Shown here: positions 34,741-43,177 of the stretch, piece after piece
How the letters are laid out: each line of letters starts with the position of its first letter
How positions within the stretch are numbered: position 1 is the stretch's first letter
Assembly (NCBI RefSeq): GCF_014698235.1
Contig: NZ_JACJSP010000001.1
Location: forward strand, 248,001 to 312,000
Reading direction: 5' to 3'
DNA from: Limnothrix sp. FACHB-406
Lineage (GTDB): Bacteria > Cyanobacteriota > Cyanobacteriia > CACIAM-69d
Length of the DNA stretch: 64,000 nucleotides
The notes under the pieces: generated by a model
What the model was told of the DNA's origin: nothing
The model's input: the letters and a program-made list of their open reading frames with translations, nothing else
Database searches by the model: none
Made by a program: the position numbers and the translations under genes

Positions 34741-36030
34741 ATGGTGAAGCTGAAAATCGTTCAACCCACGATCTTCAAAAGCCGGCCAGTCTCGTCGAGT
34801 GAACTGCCAACCGCAGAAAAACTCTCGGTTGCCCCCCGCGAACTCACGGTACAGGCGGCCGTCTTGGAAGGAAGTCACTATCGGGTGACCCTGATCGAGC
34901 CGATCGGGAATCGCCAAGAGTGGTTCATCTTTAAGGATCATTTGGAAATTGCCGCCGTCCCCACCCTGGTTGTCAAGAGCGAAACCGTTTTTAAAACCCG
35001 TGTGGCCCTGTCTTCGGCCCTGAGCAGCGCGGAGAAGCTGAGCGTGGCCCGGGGTGAATTTCCCCTTGAAAGCTACGAAGAAGCGCCCGATTCCCACCTG
35101 AGCGTGGTGTTGATGCAGCCCCTGCGCGATCGCAAAAATTGGGTCGTGTTTAAGGGGCACATCGAGCTATTGAACGTGCCGCCCTACCCGCCGCCAAAGG
35201 ACGCAACTAATTTTCCGCCCCTGCCCAAGATTCGGGTCAAAGTGCCCACCATCTTTAAGCAGCGCCCCGTCTCTTCCGCAGAACTCAAGGATGATGAAGA
35301 GGTGTCCGTATCGCCGGGCGATTTTCGGATTCGGGCCATCAGTCGATCGGGCAGCCACTATCAGGTGCAGCTCAGTGAGCCGGTGGGCGATCGCCAAACT
35401 TGGTTTGTGTTTGCCGGCCATGTGGACTTAATTGATGCCGATCAATTGCTTTCGGCCAGTCCGGCTCCTAGCCCTGCCCCGGCTCCCGCTCCTAGCCCCG
35501 TGCCCGCCCCGGCTCCAGCCCCCGCCCCAAGACCGGCCCCGGCTCCCGCGCCCGCGCCCGCCCCTCAACCTGCGCCCGCGCCTAGTCCTAGCCCCGCGCC
35601 TTCCCGCGGCCCCGCCATTCGGATCCCTGGCTATGGTGTGGTGGGAACCCGTGATCCAATTGTGCCGAACGGTTCCTTTTTCTGGGGAGAAGCGACTAAG
35701 GACGGCACCAGGCTCCCTGAGTCGGAAGAAATTGCCCGCAACATTGTGCGGATGGCTCAACAGATGCAGCGAATTCGCACCAAATTGGGCGATCGCGCCA
35801 TCACCATCACCAGTTGGTATCGACCGCCAGCGGTGAACCGGGCTGTGGGCGGTGCTTCCAACTCAACCCACATGCGCGGCCATGGGGTGGATTTTGTGGT
35901 CGAGGGTCTTTCGCCCCAAGCGGTGCAGCGGATTCTGGATCCTTGGTGGGAAGGGGGCCTGGGATATGGCTCCACCTTCACCCATGTGGATAACCGGGGG
36001 TATCGGGCCCGGTGGAATTACGGCAATTAA
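34741..36030 (+). CDS. M15-type zinc D,D-carboxypeptidase-like protein with three N-terminal repeats
   Basis: A 429-residue protein. Three repeats of about 75 residues (each with 'TIFKxRPVSSxEL...VSP/ARGEF...WFVFxGHxEL') resemble small SH3-like beta domains that could bind cell wall. A Pro/Ala-rich hinge (about residues 235-290) follows, then a peptidase M15A domain: SWYRPPAVNRAVGG, STHMRGHGVDFVVEG and the HVDNRGYRARW tail. These give the His/Asp/His zinc set and suggest cleavage of peptidoglycan peptides. No signal peptide is visible, which is odd for a wall enzyme. The ATG at 34741 is preferred; another start lies 12 bases upstream. Confidence 0.85.
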   Translation: MVKLKIVQPTIFKSRPVSSSELPTAEKLSVAPRELTVQAAVLEGSHYRVTLIEPIGNRQEWFIFKDHLEIAAVPTLVVKSETVFKTRVALSSALSSAEKLSVARGEFPLESYEEAPDSHLSVVLMQPLRDRKNWVVFKGHIELLNVPPYPPPKDATNFPPLPKIRVKVPTIFKQRPVSSAELKDDEEVSVSPGDFRIRAISRSGSHYQVQLSEPVGDRQTWFVFAGHVDLIDADQLLSASPAPSPAPAPAPSPVPAPAPAPAPRPAPAPAPAPAPQPAPAPSPSPAPSRGPAIRIPGYGVVGTRDPIVPNGSFFWGEATKDGTRLPESEEIARNIVRMAQQMQRIRTKLGDRAITITSWYRPPAVNRAVGGASNSTHMRGHGVDFVVEGLSPQAVQRILDPWWEGGLGYGSTFTHVDNRGYRARWNYGN

Positions 36031-36117
36031 TGCCTGAGACAGGTAATCCCATCTAGCGCCTAAGCGGGTGTCTGAGAAGCAACTTGAGAGGCCTGCAAAG
36101 CACGAGTCATCGTGGAG

Positions 36118-36137
36118 CAAGGGGCTTCAGCCCCTTG
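36118..36137. repeat. CAAGGGGCTTCAGCCCCTTG palindromic repeat, intergenic copy
   Basis: Identical to the 7069-7088 copy inside the oxoprolinase gene. A truncated relative (AGGGCTGAAGCCCC) lies at 34585-34598. It is located between the peptidase gene and the shared terminator. Confidence 0.85.
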
Positions 36138-36239
36138 TTTTCGATGATCGATGAGACTCGCAAGGTGGCAGTGATGACTTTTCAGATATCCCCTAAAATT
36201 TCGCGAACTTCGCTGCTAAAATCTGGCTGCTAAAAAACG

Positions 36240-36267
36240 GCTTCCCCCTGATCGATCAGAGGGAAGC
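36240..36267. terminator. Bidirectional intrinsic terminator
   Basis: GCTTCCC, CTGA, TCGA, TCAG and GGGAAGC form a long hairpin. It is followed by GCTTTT on the plus strand and by CGTTTTTT on the minus strand. It sits between the convergent M15 peptidase and hisC genes and can end both transcripts. Confidence 0.85.
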
Positions 36268-36331
36268 GCTTTTGTTGCAAATTTTTCAGCAAATTTTGGC
36301 AGCACGGTTCAGCAAATTGCAGCCCGATCGC

Positions 36332-37492
36332 CTAGCGGGAGGCAACGGTTTGCGCCAGGGCCACCCGCATTCGATCGACAGTACGTGCATTTTCCGCCGG
36401 GCTGCCCACGGTAATACGCAATCCGCCTCCTGTGTGACGAATCAGGGTTCCCTGCTGCTTAAGCTGCTGAACCAAATGAGCCATGGCTTCATCGGTGTTG
36501 GCGGCTCCCTTCAGGCGAGCATAAAGAAAATTCGCTTGGCTGTCCCACAGTTCCAGTCCTGGCAGGGCCCGTAACTGCTGGAGCAATCGATCGCGCTCCG
36601 TCAAAATTTCTGGGACGATCGCCAACAGGTCTCGGCGGTGGGCCAATGCGGCGAGGGCGGCCGCTTGGGTAAAGCTGGGCAGGTTGTAGGGTAGGCGTAC
36701 CTTTTCCAGAATGGCGGACAACTCGGGATTGGCGATCGCGTAACCCACCCGATGGGCCGCCAATCGAAACGCCTTCGAAAACGTCCGCAAAACCACCCAG
36801 TTGGGCCGCGCTTGCAGTTCGCCCACCACGGTGCGACGGCTGAATTCAAAATAGGCTTCGTCAATCACCACCAAAATATTGGGTGGCAGTCCCCGCAACC
36901 AGTTGAGTTCCGCCGTCGTCAGAGCGTTGGCGGTGGGGGAGTTGGGATGCACCATCCACACCACCCGCACGGGCGAGGGGGTCAGTTGCGCTTGGGCAAT
37001 GACCTGACGCGCGGCATCCAGATCAATTTCAAAGGTTTTGGGCGATCGGCCCACTCGTTCCACCGGAATTCCCAGGGTTTGGGCCAAAATCCCATACATG
37101 CCAAAGGTGGGCTGGGCCACCAACACGCGACCACGACCGCCCACACAGGTGGCAATCAAGATCGATCGAATTAATTCATCCGAGCCATTCCCCACGGAAA
37201 TTTGCCCAGGGGCGATCGCCTCCGCCGTGCCGTTGGCAATGGCCGAGCAGGCTTCATTCACGTATTGGGCGATCGCCCGCTTCAGATCCGTATGATCGCC
37301 TCCCGGGTAACGGTTAGTTTCAATCAGGTTCTGATAGGTTAAGCAGAGTTTTTCTTTCAGCGCTTCCGGCAACTGATAGGGACATTCATTGGTGTCCAGA
37401 CGATCAATCTCAACGCCCGTGGGTAACTCTCCCCCCGGGTGAGCCTGATAGGCGACAAACTCAACCAAATCTGGACGCAAAAACTCCAACAT
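36332..37492 (-). CDS. hisC: Histidinol-phosphate aminotransferase
   Basis: A 386-residue class II PLP aminotransferase converting imidazole acetol phosphate to histidinol phosphate. Visible: LDTNECPYQLP, NRYPGGDHTDLKRAIA, VGNGSDELI, VWMVHPNSPTANAL, VVIDEAYFEF and the PLP-lysine region RTFSKAFRLAAHRVGYAIA, then the C-terminal RHTGGGLRITVGSPAEN. Full length. No other his gene is adjacent, which is normal in cyanobacteria. It shares a terminator with the convergent peptidase gene. Confidence 0.93.
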   Translation of the reverse strand: MLEFLRPDLVEFVAYQAHPGGELPTGVEIDRLDTNECPYQLPEALKEKLCLTYQNLIETNRYPGGDHTDLKRAIAQYVNEACSAIANGTAEAIAPGQISVGNGSDELIRSILIATCVGGRGRVLVAQPTFGMYGILAQTLGIPVERVGRSPKTFEIDLDAARQVIAQAQLTPSPVRVVWMVHPNSPTANALTTAELNWLRGLPPNILVVIDEAYFEFSRRTVVGELQARPNWVVLRTFSKAFRLAAHRVGYAIANPELSAILEKVRLPYNLPSFTQAAALAALAHRRDLLAIVPEILTERDRLLQQLRALPGLELWDSQANFLYARLKGAANTDEAMAHLVQQLKQQGTLIRHTGGGLRITVGSPAENARTVDRMRVALAQTVASR

Positions 37493-38237
37493 GGTGCGGG
37501 CTACAAATGGCTGTTAGGGAGGTTGACCGGCCTTCCGTCTTCAAACAACGGAATGGGCTGCACAAAAAATCTGAAACAAACCCCAAAAATTCAATTTCAA
37601 CTGCAATTAGATGGGCAACACCGATATTGATCTGCTGTTGATCTGTTATTGATCTGTAGTTAGTCTGTGATTTGGCTAGGATCCCCCCCTTGAATCGCGA
37701 ACTGAATCACAGGTAGAACACAAACTTAATCTAGTTCAAGCAAGCCAGTCTAATCAAGCTAGTTTCATTGGGCTAATTTAGTCGGGCTAATTCGCTCAGG
37801 CTCATTCAATCCGACTAATTCAACCGGGCTGATGCAATGCATTGGATAAGTTGATTAGTTGGGGCTTCCATAGCACCGGGTTGAAAAGCCACCAGTTAAC
37901 GCAAAAATGATCAGCATTGAAACAAGAATTGATTGGCGATTTAACCTAAAGATGGCTTGAAGATGGCTTGACCTGAAGGTGGCTGGATGGAGCTGAAGGT
38001 TCTTCAAAAATGATCTAGTCCCAAAACCACGGCGGCCAACATTTTCTCAAGATTTTTGAGGATGCATTTGGATGATCGCCCTCATCATACCGAGATTCTC
38101 CTTGCAAAAACACTGGACTCCAGAAAACGCAATCGAAAACCGGTTGGGGCCTCCGCTCTGCCCGACCTTGGGGAGCGATCGTCGCTGGCCTCGGAGGCGA
38201 TCGCTCCAGCAGCACATTCAGCGGCCCCATCGGCTCC
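37493..38237. other. Intergenic region with degenerate tandem repeats
   Basis: About 745 bases without a supported gene. Short imperfect tandem units fill much of 37620-37990: TTGATCTGYTR (near 37630), then GGGCTAATTYA-like units (37770-37830), then GATGGCTTGAA (37950-37985). The repeats look slippage-derived. The last 200 bp are higher in GC, with short open frames that lack support. Confidence 0.5.
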
Positions 38238-39431
38238 CTATAGCCCCGTCAGGTTGACCTGAACCGATCGCGCCACTCGATTGGCCTTGGCCCGGGCCTG
38301 GTCGATCGAGTCAGCCCGCGCCAGGGCCACCCCCATCCGCCGATATTGACGGGTGCTGGGTTTGCCAAACAACCGCACATCCGTGCCCGGCTCCATCAGG
38401 GCTTCCGCCAACCCGTCATAGACCACCGACTCTGCGGGATCCGACTGGCGATTGGCCAAAATGGCAGCACTCGCAGCCGGTTCGTAAACCGTAATTTCTG
38501 GGATGGGCAACCCCAGAATGGCCCGCAGGTGCAACTCAAACTCATTCAGGTTTTGGGAGATGAGAGTGACCATGCCCGTGTCGTGGGGGCGGGGCGACAG
38601 CTCAGAGAAAATGGCAGCGTCAGGCGTGATGAAAAATTCCACCCCAAAAATGCCCGCGCCGCCCAGGGCCTCCGTCACCCGTTGGGCGATCGATTGGGCC
38701 TGTTTCAACAGCTCCGGAGCGATCGGGGCCGGTTGCCAGGATTCTTGATAGTCACCGCGTTCTTGACGATGGCCGATCGGGGGGCAAAACAACGTTGGCC
38801 CCGCCCACTGCCGAATCGTCAGCAGCGTGATCTCCAGCTCAAAGTGAATAAATTCCTCAACAATCACCTTGGACTGGTCACCGCGCCCCTGTTCGGTGGC
38901 GTATTGCCAAGCGGTGGTTAGCTCCTCGGGCGATCGCACCACGGATTGGCCCTTGCCCGACGAAGACATCACCGGCTTCACCACATTCGGAAAGCCAATC
39001 TCCGCCGCCACGGCCTGCAATTCCGCCAAGGTGGCCGCATAGCCATAGCGAGCCGTGCGCACCCCCAACTCGCCCGCCGCCAAGTCCCGGATTCGATCGC
39101 GGTTCATGGTGTAGTGGGTGGCGGCGGCCGTCGGAATGACGGTGATTCCGCGTGCTTCAAATTCCGCGAGCTTTTCGGTGCGAATTGCTTCAATTTCCGG
39201 AACGATGAAATCTGGGCGATGCTTCGTCACGATCGACTCCAGCGCATCCCCATCCAACATTGAGATGACCTCTGCCTCGTCGGCCACCTGCATCGCGGGC
39301 GCATTGGCATAGCGATCGACCGCAATCACCTGGTTGCCCAGACGCTTGGCCGCGATCGCAAACTCTTTGCCTAACTCGCCGGAGCCAAGCAGCAAAAAGG
39401 TTTTAGGCAAAGTAGAACCGGTGACGGACAT
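38238..39431 (-). CDS. purT: Phosphoribosylglycinamide formyltransferase 2 (formate-dependent)
   Basis: A 397-residue ATP-grasp enzyme that formylates glycinamide ribonucleotide using formate and ATP in purine synthesis. Hallmarks: [83 protein letters not shown] and [25 protein letters not shown]. Full length. A monocistronic gene on the minus strand, followed upstream by prmC on the same strand. Confidence 0.96.
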   Translation of the reverse strand: MSVTGSTLPKTFLLLGSGELGKEFAIAAKRLGNQVIAVDRYANAPAMQVADEAEVISMLDGDALESIVTKHRPDFIVPEIEAIRTEKLAEFEARGITVIPTAAATHYTMNRDRIRDLAAGELGVRTARYGYAATLAELQAVAAEIGFPNVVKPVMSSSGKGQSVVRSPEELTTAWQYATEQGRGDQSKVIVEEFIHFELEITLLTIRQWAGPTLFCPPIGHRQERGDYQESWQPAPIAPELLKQAQSIAQRVTEALGGAGIFGVEFFITPDAAIFSELSPRPHDTGMVTLISQNLNEFELHLRAILGLPIPEITVYEPAASAAILANRQSDPAESVVYDGLAEALMEPGTDVRLFGKPSTRQYRRMGVALARADSIDQARAKANRVARSVQVNLTGL

Positions 39432-39698
39432 GAACTTTCAACACACCATAGCTGAACGATCATCAACGCCGCAGCCCCAGACCAGAGGCCACGTTTTCCT
39501 TGAACATTTTTGCCTGAACGCTTTCCTGGATGCAGTCAACGCCACTGAACTGGATTCGGCTCTTTCTGGAGGCGGCACTGATTCCAGCGCAACCACCCGA
39601 TCAAGCACCCATCCCAGTCCCGATCGCCATCCCGATCGCCCCTTAGAAATCGCTCAGGCAACCCAGGGCAAAAGCCCGTTCAGATAACCTTCCTATTA

Positions 39699-40607
39699 TC
39701 ACGCGGTGGGGGCGATTTCCACAGAGAGCGGGCGACGCAGCGGTTGGTATCTAGCCGAAACAAATCGATCAATCCCCGCCAAATCCCGATGGGCCGTAAT
39801 CTCCTGATAAGACCCCTTGGCCCACAACAGTTCCATCACCGTCGGAGCCTGCCCAGCCATCACCTCCACCAACCAAACGCCACCCGGTCGGAGATAGGCC
39901 GGAGCTGTCTTCACCAAATGACGCAAGCAATCGAGGCCATCGGATCCCCCATCGAGCGCCCCATGGGGTTCATGGTCAGCAACTTCCGGCTGCAATGCAG
40001 GCACTTCCGCACTCGGGATATAGGGCGGATTGGAAACCATCCCCGCCAGGTGGCCCGCCAGATCCGTCAGGGGTTCAAACCAGTTCCCCAACGCAAGGTG
40101 AATTCGGTGATCCAGCCCTGTGTGCATGGCGTTGAGATGGGCAATTTCCAGCGCCGCTGTCGATCGATCCACCGCCCAAATTGTTGCCTCCGGCATGGCT
40201 TCCGCCAGCGCCAGGGCGATCGCCCCGCTCCCCGTCCCCAAATCCGCCCAAACACCCCGCCGCAAGAGGGCATTCGTCGCCGTCAGCTCCCAAGCCAAGT
40301 CCACAATTAACTCCGTCTCGGGCCGAGGAATCAGCACCCCGGGAGACACCTGCAGCCGAAAATTGCGCCAGCCCACCACCCCAGCCAGGTACTGCACCGG
40401 TACGCGATCGATCAATCGCCGCTGCCACAGTTGATCCAAGCGTTCTAGGTCGATTCCCGAAGGCAAATCGCCCACCTGGAGCCGCAGCCGCAGCCGATCG
40501 ACCCCGGCCCATTCAACCAAGAGCCAATCCAGTTCCCCAATGGGCACTTGCTGCTCCGATGCTTGGCGGCGCGCTTGCGCATACCAAGTCCAAAAATCCG
40601 CTGTCAT
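39699..40607 (-). CDS. prmC: Peptide chain release factor N5-glutamine methyltransferase
   Basis: A 302-residue SAM-dependent enzyme methylating the Gln of the GGQ motif in release factors. Motifs: [43 protein letters not shown] (SAM site) and the catalytic NPPYIP. Shared family features such as [17 protein letters not shown] near the N-terminus are present. It lies between purT and the inserted restriction-modification cassette. The plus strand is also open across it, but that frame is a composition artefact. Confidence 0.95.
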   Translation of the reverse strand: MTADFWTWYAQARRQASEQQVPIGELDWLLVEWAGVDRLRLRLQVGDLPSGIDLERLDQLWQRRLIDRVPVQYLAGVVGWRNFRLQVSPGVLIPRPETELIVDLAWELTATNALLRRGVWADLGTGSGAIALALAEAMPEATIWAVDRSTAALEIAHLNAMHTGLDHRIHLALGNWFEPLTDLAGHLAGMVSNPPYIPSAEVPALQPEVADHEPHGALDGGSDGLDCLRHLVKTAPAYLRPGGVWLVEVMAGQAPTVMELLWAKGSYQEITAHRDLAGIDRFVSARYQPLRRPLSVEIAPTA

Positions 40608-41065
40608 GGATCACACCGCTCCGCAATTGCCACAAAGCCCCGAGTGAACAGTGCCCCGCTGCGATCGCTTTGTACCGCTTCATGGCCCTTCTCGCAATGA
40701 CCGGGCCACAAATTGTGCCCATGGAACCCGCCCAAAAATCAACGGCAACCATTGGCCCGAGCACCCACTCAGGCGATCGGCAATCCATTTCAGGAATGAT
40801 TTCGGCTAAAACACGCCCGCCAAGGCCAAAACGCAGCGATCGCACGCCAGCACAGAACACCTCAGGCGCGGTTGTTAATTCTGAACTGCAACACTCTCCC
40901 CAGATCTTGAGCCTCAGATCTTTTGATTTTTGCAAGGAATTTCATATCATGGCAAAGTCAGAGATCTTGCAAGGGCAATGCCCAATCCTTAGTCATTATC
41001 AGTGGGTGCTGTTAGCCCAAATTCCTTACCGTCACCATCAATTAATAGCTGTTAATAGCTTTCAT
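40608..41065. other. Spacer between prmC and the methyltransferase gene
   Basis: Contains the duplicated ileS 3' end (40815-40847) in otherwise unassigned sequence; base composition drops in GC after about 40860, where the cassette begins. TTAATAGCTG is repeated near 41042-41060, just upstream of the methyltransferase start. Confidence 0.45.
40815..40847 (-). pseudogene. Duplicated fragment of the ileS 3' end
   Basis: 32 of 33 bases match 43187-43219 in the same orientation. Read on the minus strand the surrounding bases give [14 protein letters not shown] followed by a stop, versus LACDRCVSALAGTF at the true IleS C-terminus. Together with the intact copy it brackets the restriction-modification pair. 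Confidence 0.8.
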
Positions 41066-42295
41066 ATGATTCAAGCCTTAAGTTTTTTTTCAGGGTGTAT
41101 GGGCCTTGATTTAGGTCTCGAAAAAGCGGGTATTGAAGTGTTACTCGCATCAGAAATTGATCCAGCCGCTCGACAAACTATTCAACTGAACCGTCCCTAC
41201 CTACCCCTATTAGGCGACGTGAGAGATTACACAGCCCCCGAAATTCGATCCCTAGCCAAGCTAAAAGCTAATCAGGATCTTGATTTAGTTGTGGGTGGGC
41301 CACCTTGCCAAGCTTTTAGCAGTGCTGGTAAACGTCAAAGCTTTAATGATGATCGTGGCAATGTTTTTCTATTGTTTATTGATTTGGTAATTGAATTAAA
41401 TCCTCGTTTTTTTGTCCTAGAAAACGTCCGAGGATTGCTATCAGCAACTCTCCAGCACCGCCCCATGCACCTGCGCGGCAAACAAGCACCACCCCTGAAT
41501 CCAGAGGAAAAACGAGGTAGTGCCCTATTGCACATCATTCAAAAAATTAAATCTGCTGGCTATAGTGTTTCATTCAATTTATACAATGCTGCTAATTTTG
41601 GCTCTCCTCAACAACGAGAACGGGTGGTGATTGCTTGCAGTCGCGATGGGCAGAAATTGCCCTATTTAACACCAACCCATTCTGAAACAGGGCTGTATAA
41701 TTTGCCGCGATGGCGCACGCTACAGGATGCCTTAGCGGGCTTACCCACCGAAGGTCATGAATTTGTGAAATTCCCTGAAAAGCGCTTGAAATATTATCGC
41801 CTGTTAAAAGCCGGACAATATTGGCGAGATTTACCACCAGAATTACACGCGGAAGCCCTTGGCGGTTCCTATCAAGCAGTGGGCGGAAAAACGGGTTTTT
41901 ATCGCCGTTTAGCCTGGGATAAACCATCGCCCACGATCGTGACTCATCCAGCAATGCCGGCTACCGATTTAGCACATCCTGAGGAAGATCGTCCCTTAAG
42001 TGTTCAAGAATATAAACGCTTACAGGAATTTCCAGATGATTGGAAAATTGCCGGTGGATTGCTCGATCTCTATCGCCAAATTGGTAATGCAGTGCCCTGT
42101 TCGCTAGGGAAGGCGATCGGCCAAATGTTACTGGACTATCTCAATGGTCAAACAGAAACCAAATATCCTGACTTTCCCTATTCTCGTTACTCTAAAACTG
42201 ATGACGTGAGCTGGTGGGCCGACGTTGTTGGCAACTCAGAACAGCCTGAACATGGTCATGACAAATCACAGCAGCTTTGCTTAGATATCTTTTGA
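41066..42295 (+). CDS. DNA (cytosine-5-)-methyltransferase
   Basis: A 409-residue type II C5-methyltransferase. Motif I is [18 protein letters not shown], motif IV with the catalytic Cys is [13 protein letters not shown], followed by [21 protein letters not shown] (motif VI), [12 protein letters not shown] (motif VIII) and [21 protein letters not shown] (motif X). The target site cannot be read. The start at 41066 puts motif I next to the N-terminus; an in-frame ATG at 40949 with a better AAGGA site would add 39 residues without family similarity. More AT-rich than the host genes. Its stop is one base from the stop of the convergent partner gene. Confidence 0.92.
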   Translation: MIQALSFFSGCMGLDLGLEKAGIEVLLASEIDPAARQTIQLNRPYLPLLGDVRDYTAPEIRSLAKLKANQDLDLVVGGPPCQAFSSAGKRQSFNDDRGNVFLLFIDLVIELNPRFFVLENVRGLLSATLQHRPMHLRGKQAPPLNPEEKRGSALLHIIQKIKSAGYSVSFNLYNAANFGSPQQRERVVIACSRDGQKLPYLTPTHSETGLYNLPRWRTLQDALAGLPTEGHEFVKFPEKRLKYYRLLKAGQYWRDLPPELHAEALGGSYQAVGGKTGFYRRLAWDKPSPTIVTHPAMPATDLAHPEEDRPLSVQEYKRLQEFPDDWKIAGGLLDLYRQIGNAVPCSLGKAIGQMLLDYLNGQTETKYPDFPYSRYSKTDDVSWWADVVGNSEQPEHGHDKSQQLCLDIF

Positions 42296-42296
42296 T

Positions 42297-43088
42297 CTAT
42301 TGCTCACTTTGAAAAGCGAGATAAGCCGCTTCAATATTCAAAATCATGGTTTTTACGCTGTCTTCAACTAGACCATACTCAATCCCAATCTTTGACCAAA
42401 ACTCCTGACCGCAAGCCCGAGGAATTGTGGGACTAGAAAAGTTCCAAGTCCCTAAACAGAATGCAGCAGCAAATAAGGAAAATTCATGAATAGCTAACTC
42501 TTCCTGAGATCTGGGCTTTTGGCTACCGGTTAATGTGCCAGGTGTCGTTTTGAGTTGCGTGAAGATCGGGTTGGTGTGGCCCACCTCAAAAATAATGATG
42601 TCTATTCCTGTAATTTTGATCCCAAAGTCTTTTTCTGGGCTGATGGCATAAGGACTGATTTTAGCCAAATCTTCCCATAGTTGACCCATTTTGGTGCTTA
42701 AACTGCGAGAAATTGCATTACTAGCAGTAAAGAGTGTTGCACCACAGAGTTCATAGAGATTTTTGGGATTTTCAGCAGCTTGGCGAGGCGATCGCACTAG
42801 GGACGGAATCGAGTCGATAAATTGCTGGGCAAATGCATGACATTTTTGGGTGATCGCCTCTGATTGGTTTTGGCGATCGAGTACAGAGTTGTCTTGCTGA
42901 TCGGCTGTAATTTGTTCACGGCAATAGTCCAGCAATAGCGGCTTGATGGCAGTTGCTCGCTGATAGGCAGTTTGCAAACTCGGTTTGATTTGTGGAGGAA
43001 CTGTTATTGACTTGGCATAGGTATCAATCAACGTTGCCCGATCGCCCAAGGAGAGTGATCGCAAGTCATCTATTTTCAAATCATTCAT
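42297..43088 (-). CDS. Probable cognate type II restriction endonuclease
   Basis: A 263-residue protein convergent with the C5-methyltransferase, with stop codons one base apart. The segment GIDIIIFEVGHTNPIFTQLKTTPGT fits a D-(x)n-QxK version of the PD-(D/E)xK nuclease core and is followed by helices typical of type II enzymes. The N-terminal half (LGDRATLIDTYAKSITVPP onward) is helical. No named restriction family is recognised by eye. Context makes the endonuclease role likely: a restriction gene paired with a methyltransferase inside an insertion-with-duplication footprint. Confidence 0.72.
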   Translation of the reverse strand: MNDLKIDDLRSLSLGDRATLIDTYAKSITVPPQIKPSLQTAYQRATAIKPLLLDYCREQITADQQDNSVLDRQNQSEAITQKCHAFAQQFIDSIPSLVRSPRQAAENPKNLYELCGATLFTASNAISRSLSTKMGQLWEDLAKISPYAISPEKDFGIKITGIDIIIFEVGHTNPIFTQLKTTPGTLTGSQKPRSQEELAIHEFSLFAAAFCLGTWNFSSPTIPRACGQEFWSKIGIEYGLVEDSVKTMILNIEAAYLAFQSEQ

Positions 43089-43138
43089 AAAGTCTGGCCG
43101 AGATGATTAGCAGAGCAGAATCATTCAGCATGTTCCAG

Positions 43139-43162
43139 GTAGGGGCGCACCGATGTGCGCCC
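43139..43162. repeat. GTAGGGGCGCAC palindromic repeat, copy 2
   Basis: GTAGG precedes GGGCGCAC-CGAT-GTGCGCCC (43143-43162), the same element as at 11997-12020 with a different four-base loop. It is located just downstream of ileS, on the cassette side. Confidence 0.75.
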
Positions 43163-43177
43163 GCAATTTCGCCAGTT

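Noticed and set aside
40181-41065. N-terminal extension of the methyltransferase frame
   Set aside because: Most of it is antisense to prmC and composed of Pro/Ser/Arg. The methyltransferase family starts near motif I, so a start at 41066 (or at most 40949) is adopted.
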